Shown: in pieces, positions 41,642 through 48,996 of the stretch
Numbering within the stretch: the first letter of the stretch is position 1
Layout of the letters: each line of letters opens with the position of its first letter
From: an uncultured Muribaculaceae bacterium
GTDB lineage: Bacteria; Bacteroidota; Bacteroidia; Bacteroidales; Muribaculaceae
Length of the DNA stretch: 64,000 bases
Direction: 5' to 3'
Assembly (NCBI GenBank): GCA_910585275.1
Contig: CAJUCW010000015.1
Span: 1 to 64,000 of the forward strand
The notes under the pieces: generated by a model
The model's input: only the letters and a program-made list of their open reading frames with translations
Told to the model about the DNA's origin: nothing
The model's database searches: none
Translations under genes and position numbers: made by a program

Positions 41642-43153
41642 ATGAAAAAAAAGATTAAACTTGGAATGTTGGTGGCGATGCTTTTGACATTCCTCCAGAT
41701 GTCAGCTTTCGACTTTGGGGTCGATGGAATTTACTACGAGGTAATATCAACTGCAAATCTTACCTGTAGAGTAGTAGCCGGAAACAATAAATATAAAGGA
41801 GATATTGTAATCCCGGCAGAGGTAACGTACAAAAATCGAACGTTGAAAGTGACGGAAATCGAAGGTGGAAAACGTGATGGAGCATTTTTACAATGCAGTT
41901 CATTAACCTCGATTACGATACCGGATGGGGTTACGAAAATAGGCGAATATGCGTTTTACGATTGTAGCTCGTTGAACTCAGTTGCTACGGGAAATACATT
42001 GACGGAAATTGGGGTGTCTGCATTTGAGGGATGTAGCTCGTTGACATCTGTGTCGATAGGGAATTCGATAACAACTATAGGAAAGTATGCATTTAAGGAC
42101 TGTACATCCTTGACATCGTTTACGATACCGGATTCGATGACATCCATTGAATATGGTGCATTTTCTCATTGTAGTTCGTTGACATCGATCATTATACCGG
42201 ATGGAGTTACGAAAATGGGTCAAAGTGTGTTTGAGTATTGCCGTTCATTGACATCTGTTACGATAGGGAATTCGATAACAGAAATTAGAGGGCATACATT
42301 TGCTAATTGTAGCTCATTAACTTCGGTTACGATACCGTATGGGGTTACGAAAATAGAGAGATATGCGTTTTACAATTGTAGTTCGTTGACCTCAGTAAGG
42401 ATGCCGGATTCGGTGACAGAACTCAACTACCTTGCATTTTTCAAATGCAGTGCTTTGGAAGATATCACTTTAAGTGAAAACCTTACAAAAATTGAGTACG
42501 GAATGTTCAATGGTTGCAAGTCCCTTTCTTCTCTTTCAATCCCGGGGAATGTGACGGAAATTGAACAAAATTTTGGAAATGCTGAATATTGGGATACATT
42601 TGGTGGGTGTGAATCGTTAAAAGAGATTTCTTTCATGCATGGAGAATCAATGCTTTTCACCGGATGCTATCCCTCCGGGTCATCCGATGTGTATCATAGT
42701 TGTGAATGGAAATCGTGGACAGAGAACCTTGAAAAAGTATTTATTGACAGAGAATTTAGGTTTGATTTACCGGTGCCAAATGCAAAAGAATTAATTCTTG
42801 GCGAACATGTAACAAAGTTACAAATCTCCAAGAGATATAACCTTGAAAGCATTGTCAGCTATGCAATGACTCCCCCAACCGTTTCAAAAAGTTTTACAAA
42901 TGCCCAGTATATAAATCTTGTCGTGAAGGTTCCAAACGAGGCATTGGAAGCTTATCAGAAAGATACTGTATGGGGAAATTTCTGGAATCTTCAGGGATTT
43001 GACACCTCGGGAGTTGATGATGTAGAAATAGATTCTGTTGATAAAACTGTGGTAGGCCGTTATGACCTCAATGGCAGACCCGTAAATGAGGATTACAAGG
43101 GCATAACCATCGTCCGCTTCTCCGACGGCTCCACAAAGAAGGTGGTTTTGTAG
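41642..43153 (+). CDS. Secreted BspA-like leucine-rich repeat protein, unit 2
   Basis: 503 residues. Signal peptide 'MLVAMLLTFLQMSA', 'DFGVDGIYYEVISTANLTCR' domain, then about 9-10 BspA repeats and a C-terminal region nearly identical in places to unit 1 ('EIDSVDKTVVGRYDLNGRPV', 'YKGITIVRFSDGSTKKVVL'). The repeat region has diverged while the ends are conserved, as expected for a duplicated surface protein under diversifying selection in the repeats. A terminator follows about 60 bp later. Confidence 0.88.
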   Translation: MKKKIKLGMLVAMLLTFLQMSAFDFGVDGIYYEVISTANLTCRVVAGNNKYKGDIVIPAEVTYKNRTLKVTEIEGGKRDGAFLQCSSLTSITIPDGVTKIGEYAFYDCSSLNSVATGNTLTEIGVSAFEGCSSLTSVSIGNSITTIGKYAFKDCTSLTSFTIPDSMTSIEYGAFSHCSSLTSIIIPDGVTKMGQSVFEYCRSLTSVTIGNSITEIRGHTFANCSSLTSVTIPYGVTKIERYAFYNCSSLTSVRMPDSVTELNYLAFFKCSALEDITLSENLTKIEYGMFNGCKSLSSLSIPGNVTEIEQNFGNAEYWDTFGGCESLKEISFMHGESMLFTGCYPSGSSDVYHSCEWKSWTENLEKVFIDREFRFDLPVPNAKELILGEHVTKLQISKRYNLESIVSYAMTPPTVSKSFTNAQYINLVVKVPNEALEAYQKDTVWGNFWNLQGFDTSGVDDVEIDSVDKTVVGRYDLNGRPVNEDYKGITIVRFSDGSTKKVVL

Positions 43154-43216
43154 AAACCGCGCTTACCAAGGGTCGGGTTATAGACCCACCGAGATAAGGT
43201 AAATTACGATGTCTCA

Positions 43217-43252
43217 GGAGAGTGGCTTGCAAAGGTCACTCTCCGTTTTTTT
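43217..43252 (+). terminator. Intrinsic terminator after the LRR genes
   Basis: GGAGAGTG and CACTCTCC pair over 8 bp around a 12-nt loop and are followed by G and seven T. It ends the plus-strand HEPN-LRR unit. Confidence 0.85.
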
Positions 43253-43320
43253 ATCTTGACTGCTTAGAGGTTTATATTTGTCGTGTTGGAGAGATATAAA
43301 TTCAAGTCTGTATAATTTCT

Positions 43321-43399
43321 GAATGTAGGAATGCGCCTTCGGTAGATGGTGTTTGAGAATCAAATCGTTAATCAAACATGCCGGAGGCATGTCCCTACA
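43321..43399. repeat. Dispersed CATGCC palindromic repeat, copy R3
   Basis: AAACATGCCGGAGGCATGTCCCTACA at 43374-43399 (given in parts: CATGCC-GGA-GGCATG then TCCCTACA). An inverted degenerate copy (GAATGTAGGAATGCGCCTTCGG region) lies at 43321-43342. This and R4 at 44419 lie in the same orientation on the two sides of the YoeB operon. Confidence 0.65.
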
Positions 43400-43444
43400 A
43401 TATAAAAGGGTGGCCTCCGGCGTATGGGTATGTATTATACGCGT

Positions 43445-43759
43445 TTAGAGGAATGCGGCGGCTTGGCGTATTTTTGCCAGGCGTGCCAGAAAGGAAGGGT
43501 TTGATTGGGCCACCTGCTTGTTATAGTCAGACTGGAGACGGAGCCACAGGTCTGCCTCAATGCCAAGGGCCGCTTCAAGAAGAAGTGCGTATTCAGTAGT
43601 GACGGCTCTTTTTCCGTTCAGCACTTCGTTTAAGACGGAAGCCGGAACGCCAATTTCTGCGGCAAGGGCTTTCTGTGAGATGCCCCGGTATTCAATTTCA
43701 TCCTTTATCATCTCACCCGGATGAATGGGCGAACTGGGATTGAGATTGTTTGCGATCAT
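43445..43759 (-). CDS. HigA-family antitoxin/regulator
   Basis: 104 residues with an XRE helix-turn-helix. 'PSSPIHPGEMIKDEIEYRGI' is the HigA opening, 'SQKALAAEIGVPASVLNEVL' the recognition helix region, and 'NGKRAVTTEYALLLEAALGI' the family's third block. HigA antitoxins normally pair with HigB; here the gene follows a YoeB-type toxin by 2 bp. It is the third gene of the minus-strand operon. Confidence 0.88.
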   Translation of the reverse strand: MIANNLNPSSPIHPGEMIKDEIEYRGISQKALAAEIGVPASVLNEVLNGKRAVTTEYALLLEAALGIEADLWLRLQSDYNKQVAQSNPSFLARLAKIRQAAAFL

Positions 43760-43761
43760 AT

Positions 43762-44040
43762 CTATTTGTCGGTATAATGACCTTTAAGCGAAACCACGTT
43801 TACAATTACTTTGTCGTCTTCAATGCTGTAAATCATTCGGTCGCCTTTGTTGATTTCCCGACTCCAGTAGCCTGAATAATTACCTTTAAGCTGCTCAACA
43901 TGTCCGGTGCCTGTGGTGGGATGAAGCCGAAGTTCCTCAAATAAATTAGCAATCTTCTTCAGTGTTTTCTTTTGCCCGGACTTTTTCCACACATTCAAGT
44001 GCTTTTCAGCTTCCGGCATTAGAATCAATTCGTAAGTCAT
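43762..44040 (-). CDS. yoeB: Txe/YoeB family ribosome-dependent RNase toxin
   Basis: 92 residues of the YoeB fold: 'AEKHLNVWKKSGQKKTLKKI', 'LFEELRLHPTTGTGHVEQLK' and 'YSGYWSREINKGDRMIYSIE' include the conserved Glu, Arg and the 'SR.I...R..Y' core. The C-terminal 'VSLKGHYTDK' keeps the Gly-His-Tyr end with the catalytic His. In the middle of a three-gene operon, overlapping the upstream antitoxin by 4 bp. Confidence 0.92.
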   Translation of the reverse strand: MTYELILMPEAEKHLNVWKKSGQKKTLKKIANLFEELRLHPTTGTGHVEQLKGNYSGYWSREINKGDRMIYSIEDDKVIVNVVSLKGHYTDK

Positions 44041-44336
44041 ACTCCTAATAGTTCCCGGATTTCGTCCATTGAATAGGCCCTGCCTTTTCCGGCTTTCATT
44101 TCTGCAATGCCGCGATTAAGTGAGGCTATGTTTTCCGGATCATTGAACCACGGATCACCGGATGGGGAAGGATTCTCACTTACTTCGACCGCTATGGAAT
44201 TCGCCTTTGAGATGAGGATTGTCTCGATGAATTTCTTTAAGCTCTTGCCTTGGGTGGCTGCCATAATGGAGAGCTTTTGCAAAGTATCCACAGGAAGGTC
44301 GATGTTTTTGCGCTTGATGTTCAGTGCTGTTGCCAT
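44037..44336 (-). CDS. Antitoxin of the YoeB module (RHH-like)
   Basis: 99 residues from the ATG at 44336. 'NIKRKNIDLPVDTLQKLSIM' and 'GKSLKKFIETIL' resemble a ribbon-helix-helix DNA-binding domain. The C-terminal part 'EIAEMKAGKGRAYSMDEIRE'-like region (here 'GIAEMKAGKGRAYSMDEIRE') is the toxin-binding tail typical of YoeB partners in Bacteroidetes. Antitoxin-first order; stop overlaps the toxin start. Confidence 0.82.
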   Translation of the reverse strand: MATALNIKRKNIDLPVDTLQKLSIMAATQGKSLKKFIETILISKANSIAVEVSENPSPSGDPWFNDPENIASLNRGIAEMKAGKGRAYSMDEIRELLGV

Positions 44337-44355
44337 GTCATTTAGTTTTATGATG

Positions 44356-44386
44356 CAAAGATATATATAATATACAATATATACAA
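44356..44386 (-). promoter_or_regulatory. Promoter of the antitoxin-YoeB-HigA operon
   Basis: On the minus strand TTG (44386-44384) and TATCTTTG (44363-44356) are 20 bp apart. The spacer is made of TATA-rich repeats (TATATATTG, TATATTATATATA), a likely operator for one or both antitoxins. A 27-bp leader follows. Confidence 0.55.
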
Positions 44387-44418
44387 CCGCAAAGAACAAA
44401 AAGTTGAGATTGTCAATC

Positions 44419-44446
44419 AAACATGCCGGAGGCATGTCCCTACATT
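44419..44446. repeat. Dispersed CATGCC palindromic repeat, copy R4
   Basis: AATCAAACATGCCGGAGGC continuing with ATGTCCCTACA repeats R3 over about 29 bp in the same orientation, so the YoeB operon is bracketed by a direct repeat roughly 1.05 kb apart. Confidence 0.7.
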
Positions 44447-44553
44447 TTAATCGGTTTTAGGGTGCCCAACCCTATATAAAATCAATTATGAGATGGGGCA
44501 TTCTTATTATGTGATGGCCATTTACGTATTATATGTCAGCTGTTTATGGAGTG

Positions 44554-44573
44554 GTCGCACGCCCTTGTGCGAC
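44554..44573. repeat. Small hairpin GTCGCAC/GTGCGAC
   Basis: A perfect 7-bp stem with loop GCCCTT in the non-coding 570-bp stretch between the YoeB operon and the MqsA-like gene. It is not followed by a T run of terminator quality (TATTTT). Confidence 0.4.
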
Positions 44574-44590
44574 TATTTTGAAGACTTATT

Positions 44591-44774
44591 ACGGAAAAGT
44601 TCGGAGTAAAACAGCCGAAAAGTTCGGAGTGAAACAGCCGAAAAGTTCGGAGTGAAATGGCCGAAAAGTTCGGAGTGAAACAGCCGAAAAGTTCGGAGTG
44701 AAATAGCCGAAAAGTTCGGAGTGAAATAGCCGAAAAGTTCGGAGTGAAATAGCCGAAAAGTTCGGAGTGGCTTT
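44591..44774. repeat. 23-bp tandem repeat, 8 units
   Basis: Eight head-to-tail copies of GCCGAAAAGTTCGGAGTGAAA plus two variable bases. Each unit contains CCGAAAAGTTCGG, a short palindrome (CCGAA-AAG-TTCGG). The last two bases vary (CA, TG, TA). The first and last copies are degenerate. A 62-codon minus-strand frame through it is only a by-product of the 23-bp period. Confidence 0.9.
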
Positions 44775-44838
44775 CATAGGACTGAGAACAATAGTTATTT
44801 TACTCCATCTGAATTTATAAATAAATTATAAGGATATG

Positions 44839-44890
44839 ACGAATAATTCAACCTTAAGGTTGAATTATTCGTTTATTGTATGTATCTTTG
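44839..44890 (+). promoter_or_regulatory. Promoter overlapped by a perfect 34-bp palindrome (MqsA-type operator)
   Basis: A perfect palindrome spans 44839-44872, centred on AACCTTAAGGTT, which matches the AACCT-n-AGGTT half-sites bound by MqsA repressors (established for E. coli MqsA; here with a 2-bp gap). The right half contains the TTG (44860-44862) of a promoter whose TATCTTTG (44883-44890) lies 20 bp downstream. Binding would block transcription, so autorepression by the downstream gene is predicted. Confidence 0.75.
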
Positions 44891-44907
44891 TGAAAAAATT
44901 GCGAGAT

Positions 44908-44958
44908 ATGGCATTTAGAGATGAGGTAGAGGCTTTGGGGAAAAGGTTAAGATTATGA
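44908..44958 (+). CDS. Possible 16-codon leader peptide or gene remnant
   Basis: ATG at 44908 reads MAFRDEVEALGKRLRL and ends TGA overlapping the ATG of the next gene (ATGA). Position right behind the promoter and exact overlap suggest it may be translated and couple translation of the antitoxin gene. The sequence also resembles the first residues of larger proteins that begin MxFxEExxALxKR, so it could be the stub of a deleted partner gene. No RBS evidence is decisive. Confidence 0.4.
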   Translation: MAFRDEVEALGKRLRL

Positions 44959-45920
44959 AAAAAGAAGAGTTAAGTCCGATTACAGGAAAGCCGATGACGC
45001 TCGTTTGCGAGCCGGATTCGGTGGAATATAGAGGCGAGAAGTTCTTCTATATTCACCAATCATACAGATGCGAGGATAGCGGCGAAATGTTCACTACTAC
45101 CGAACAGGATGCCGCCAATGTAAATCAGGTTTATAACGAATATCGCGAACGCCATGGCCTTCCTTTTCCTGACGAGATTAAAAATATTAGAAGGCATTAT
45201 GGAGTGTCAGCCTCTATGATGTCTGATATAATGGGTTTTGGTGCTAATCAATGGCGGTATTATGAAGCTGATAAAGTGCCTAATGAATCCAATTCCAGGG
45301 CAATCCTGGCAATCCGTAATAAATCCGTATTTCTCGATTTCCTTGATGCCGCAAAACTGACCATAGGCGATAAAGCATATTCCAAAATTAAAGAGAGGGT
45401 GGAAAAGCTTCCCCCTTACGTCAAACCTTCGCAACCCAATGAATATAGCGGGTACGTTTCTTTCTCTGAGAATGTTATCTCCGAAATTGTCAAATACTTT
45501 GCTTCAAGACTTGACGGAGTTTTCGTTACCAAAATGAATAAGTTGCTGTTTTATGCAGATTTTGTGAAATATAAGCGTGAAGGGTTCGGTATGACAGGAC
45601 TGGAGTATCGCGCCATCACCCACGGCCCTGTGCCGAAAGGGTATGGAGAGATATATTCAAGGGCGAGTGGAGTAGAAATGGAAGAATATATTTATCCGAA
45701 TGGCACGAGCGGCATTCTGCTTCGTTCGTTTGAAGAGCCTGACCTCAGCGCGTTTTCGGAATCTGAATTGGAAATACTTGAGCAACTTTGCAATCGTTTC
45801 GGGAAATGTAGTGCGGGAGAAATATCTGCCCAAAGCCATAGGGAAAAAGGATGGATTGAATGTAATGAGGAAAGGAAATTGATTTCGTATTCCTACGCTT
45901 TCGATATGGCCGATTCTTAA
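44955..45920 (+). CDS. MqsA-like HTH regulator/antitoxin with SocA/Panacea domain
   Basis: 321 residues. The N-terminal ~60 residues resemble the MqsA/YgiT zinc-binding region ('VCEPDSVEYRGEKFFYIHQS', 'YRCEDSGEMFTT'), with fewer cysteines than classical MqsA. An HTH follows ('IKNIRRHYGVSASMMSDIMG', 'GANQWRYYEADKVPNESNSR'). The C-terminal ~150 residues are a SocA/Panacea (DUF4065) domain ('TKMNKLLFYADFVKYKREGF', 'GMTGLEYRAITHGPVPKGYG'), which neutralises many toxin types. No toxin gene is adjacent on either side, only a 16-codon stub upstream. Probably autorepressed through the palindrome. Confidence 0.85.
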   Translation: MKKEELSPITGKPMTLVCEPDSVEYRGEKFFYIHQSYRCEDSGEMFTTTEQDAANVNQVYNEYRERHGLPFPDEIKNIRRHYGVSASMMSDIMGFGANQWRYYEADKVPNESNSRAILAIRNKSVFLDFLDAAKLTIGDKAYSKIKERVEKLPPYVKPSQPNEYSGYVSFSENVISEIVKYFASRLDGVFVTKMNKLLFYADFVKYKREGFGMTGLEYRAITHGPVPKGYGEIYSRASGVEMEEYIYPNGTSGILLRSFEEPDLSAFSESELEILEQLCNRFGKCSAGEISAQSHREKGWIECNEERKLISYSYAFDMADS

Positions 45921-46017
45921 GAAAGAAGTATTGGGGAATGTTTGCTTCCGGAGTATAAGATTTTGTGGCGGCGGGCGTTATTATGTTGTGAGAAAGTCGA
46001 ATCCCCGGAAATATGAA

Positions 46018-48960
46018 ATGTTGCGGTTTCAGTTGAGGTGGCTGCCGTGTGCAGTTGTCTTGGCCGCCATCGTCATGTTGACTCTCTTGGCAGGTTGCGG
46101 CACGAAAAAGAACACTCCCCTGTCGAGGAACTGGCAGGCGTTCACCACACGCTACAACGTCTATTTCAACGGTTCGGAGCACTACAACGAGCAGCTCAAA
46201 AACATGGAAGACCGTTATGAAGACGACTATACCCGCACCCTTCTCACCCACCCTGCCGAAGCCCGCGCCGACGATAAGCTTCCCCAGCCTACGGGCAATT
46301 TCAAGCGCACCGTCGAGAAGATGCAGAAAGCCATCCAGCTCCACTCCATCAAAAAGAAACCCCAAAAACGTTCGAACAATCCGAAAGACAAGGCTTTCCG
46401 CGCCAGGGAGGAGTTCAACCCCTTCCTTCACAATGCGTGGCTGATGATGGGCCGGGCGGAGTATTTCGACGGCGATTTCCTCAACGCCGCCTCCACATTC
46501 CTTTACATAGCCAAACATTTCACATGGCTCCCCGACGTGGTGACGGAGGCGCGTCTATGGCAGGCGAGATGCTATTGCGCGCTCGACTGGACCTACGAGG
46601 CGGGCAGTATCCTGCGCCTTGTGAAGGAGAAAGACATTCAAGGTAAAAGTCTGCGCAACCTCTACAACATTGTCCAGGCCGACTATTTGCTGCGCGCGGA
46701 CCAACCGGAACAGGCCGTGCCGTTCCTCACGGAAGCGGCGAAAGGGGCCTCCGGCACCAAAAAAAACCGGCTCTGGTTCCTTTTAGGCCAGACCTATTCG
46801 CGCCTGGGCAAGAGGGAACTTGCCTATCAGGCGTTCAAGAATGCCGGGAAAGGTGCATCAATCCCCTATCGCGCAAAGTTCAACGCACGTATTAAGCAGA
46901 CCGAGGTGTTCTCCGGGGCGAACATCAGGAAAGAGGTGAACTCCCTGAGGGCCATGACCCGCTATGAACGCAACAGCGAATATCTCGACCAGATTTATTA
47001 CGCCATCGGCAACCTCTACCTTTCGAGGAAAGACACGGCGGAAGCAAAGAAAAACTATCTTCTTGCCGTGGAGAAATCCACACGCGGAGGCATCGACAAA
47101 GCCCTTGCCCAGATTGCCCTGGGCAACATCTATTTCACCGAGCGCGACTATGAAAAGGCGCAGCCGTGCTATTCAGAGGCCGTGCCGCTTCTTTCCGAGA
47201 ATTATCCCGGCTACAACACGCTGAAGCTTCGCAGCGACGTGCTCGACGAACTTGCCGTCTATTCCGGCAACGTGCATCTGCAGGATTCCCTGCTAAGGCT
47301 TGCGAAGATGACCCCCGATGAAAGGAAAGCCGTATGCCAGAAGATTGTGGATGACCTCATCAAGAAGGAAAAAGAGGCGGAAGAGGCCGCCAAGCGCGAG
47401 GAATATCTTGCCAGCCAAGAGGGTAAGGGGAGCAGCCCCATGGATAAGAACGCACCCGCCACGCCGGCATTCTCCATGAACACCGACAAGTCGTGGTATT
47501 TCTACAACACGATGACGAAAAACGCCGGAAAAACGGAGTTCCAACGCCGTTGGGGCGCGCGAAAGCTTGAAGACGACTGGCGGCGCCGCAACAAGGCCAC
47601 ATTCTCGCTCGACGATGATGTGGAGGAATCTGCCCCGGATGAGGGCGTCGTGCCCAATGACTCCGTGCCTGCGGGCGACGCCGGCGAAAAGAAGGACGCC
47701 AACGACCCCCACAACGTTGAATTCTATCTGAAGCAAATACCTTCCACCCCGGAGGAGGAACAGACCGCCAACGATGTGATTCAGGAAGGCCTTTACAACA
47801 TGGGCGTAATACTCAAAGACAAACTCGAAGACTTCCCCGCCGCACGGATAGAATTCAACGAACTTGACAGGAGGTATCCCGACAACGTATATCGCCTCGA
47901 CGTGTATTACAACATGTATCTCATGGCTGTAAGGGAAAACAACGCTGCGCTTGCTGAAGTCTGGCGTAAGAAAATACTTGATGAATTCCCCGATTCCCCT
48001 TACGGACAGGCTATGGCCGACCCCGAATACTTCAACAACCTGCGCCGCATGCACGAGGTGCAGGAGGGTATGTATGAGAAGGCTTACGCGGCATATCTGG
48101 CCGACGACAACTCCGTGGTGCATCAGCTCACCGGGGAAATGGAGAAAGATTATCCCCTCTCCCCCATCCTCCCCAAATTCGTGTTTATCGACGCGCTCTC
48201 ATACATGACCGAAGGCGACGCCGGCAAGTTCAAAGACCGCCTTACGGAGCTTCTCACGCGCTGGCCCGACACCGACATGACCGACATGGCTTCCGGCATC
48301 CTGAAAGGACTTAAGGAGGGGCGTCAGCTGCATGCCGGTTCGTCGAATTCGAGGGGGATGATATGGGAGACGCGTCTTTCCGATGCGGAAACGGAAACCG
48401 GAGAAGACGGCCTCCCCGCCAACTTCGAGCGCGACCCCGACGCTCCCCAGTATCTTGTGCTTGCTTTCCCGAAGGAAACAGTCAACGCCAATCTTGTGCT
48501 CTACGACGTGGCGAGGTTCAACTTCTCCTCGTTCGTGGTGAAGGATTTCGACCTTGAGCCCATGAGTTTCTCGAATATCGGCCTGCTGGTGGTGAAAGGT
48601 TTCGCCAATCTCCGTGAACTCGAGCATTATCGGTCGGTGATGGAGCGTTCCGACATAGATTTGCCTGCCGACGTGCGCCCCATCATGATAAGCAAATATA
48701 ATTTCGAGCTTCTTTTGAGGGAAGGACGTTCGTTTGAGGAATATTTCCGTTTCGAGGAGGAGTCGGAAGCCGACGCGAAAGAGAAATCCGTAGTGGAGGA
48801 AGAAGGCTCCGAAGGGAATTCCGGTATGGAAGAAGGGAATCCTGAGGAACGGGAAGAGGTTGAAAGCGAACCGACGGAAGCGGGGAGTGAACCTGAAGAA
48901 TCGGTGAACGAACCGGAGGAAGTGACAAATGAATCATCGGCGGAGACCGCTGAACCATGA
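46018..48960 (+). CDS. porW: Type IX secretion system lipoprotein PorW/SprE (TPR)
   Basis: 980 residues from the ATG at 46018, chosen because it gives a lipoprotein signal ending 'LTLLAGCGTKKNT'. The block 'LSRNWQAFTTRYNVYFNGSE' is the PorW/SprE signature. TPR-type repeats follow, including 'AWLMMGRAEYFDGDFLNAAS' and 'QIYYAIGNLYLSRKDTAEAK'. The C-terminal ~60 residues are a Glu/Pro/Ser-rich tail. PorW is an outer-membrane-associated lipoprotein that links the PorKLMN ring to the translocon in T9SS bacteria. porX follows after 36 bp. Confidence 0.88.
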   Translation: MLRFQLRWLPCAVVLAAIVMLTLLAGCGTKKNTPLSRNWQAFTTRYNVYFNGSEHYNEQLKNMEDRYEDDYTRTLLTHPAEARADDKLPQPTGNFKRTVEKMQKAIQLHSIKKKPQKRSNNPKDKAFRAREEFNPFLHNAWLMMGRAEYFDGDFLNAASTFLYIAKHFTWLPDVVTEARLWQARCYCALDWTYEAGSILRLVKEKDIQGKSLRNLYNIVQADYLLRADQPEQAVPFLTEAAKGASGTKKNRLWFLLGQTYSRLGKRELAYQAFKNAGKGASIPYRAKFNARIKQTEVFSGANIRKEVNSLRAMTRYERNSEYLDQIYYAIGNLYLSRKDTAEAKKNYLLAVEKSTRGGIDKALAQIALGNIYFTERDYEKAQPCYSEAVPLLSENYPGYNTLKLRSDVLDELAVYSGNVHLQDSLLRLAKMTPDERKAVCQKIVDDLIKKEKEAEEAAKREEYLASQEGKGSSPMDKNAPATPAFSMNTDKSWYFYNTMTKNAGKTEFQRRWGARKLEDDWRRRNKATFSLDDDVEESAPDEGVVPNDSVPAGDAGEKKDANDPHNVEFYLKQIPSTPEEEQTANDVIQEGLYNMGVILKDKLEDFPAARIEFNELDRRYPDNVYRLDVYYNMYLMAVRENNAALAEVWRKKILDEFPDSPYGQAMADPEYFNNLRRMHEVQEGMYEKAYAAYLADDNSVVHQLTGEMEKDYPLSPILPKFVFIDALSYMTEGDAGKFKDRLTELLTRWPDTDMTDMASGILKGLKEGRQLHAGSSNSRGMIWETRLSDAETETGEDGLPANFERDPDAPQYLVLAFPKETVNANLVLYDVARFNFSSFVVKDFDLEPMSFSNIGLLVVKGFANLRELEHYRSVMERSDIDLPADVRPIMISKYNFELLLREGRSFEEYFRFEEESEADAKEKSVVEEEGSEGNSGMEEGNPEEREEVESEPTEAGSEPEESVNEPEEVTNESSAETAEP

Positions 48961-48996
48961 GGAAGACGTTTCCGTTGAAAAGAAAAGATTTGAAAA

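Noticed and set aside
44589..44777. 62-codon frame through the 23-bp repeats
   Set aside because: A 23-bp period shifts the frame every unit, giving a repetitive, unprotein-like translation; it is a by-product of the tandem repeat.
46018..48960. Second start of porW at 45931
   Set aside because: The extra 29 residues are basic and lack homology, whereas 46018 gives a clean lipoprotein signal.
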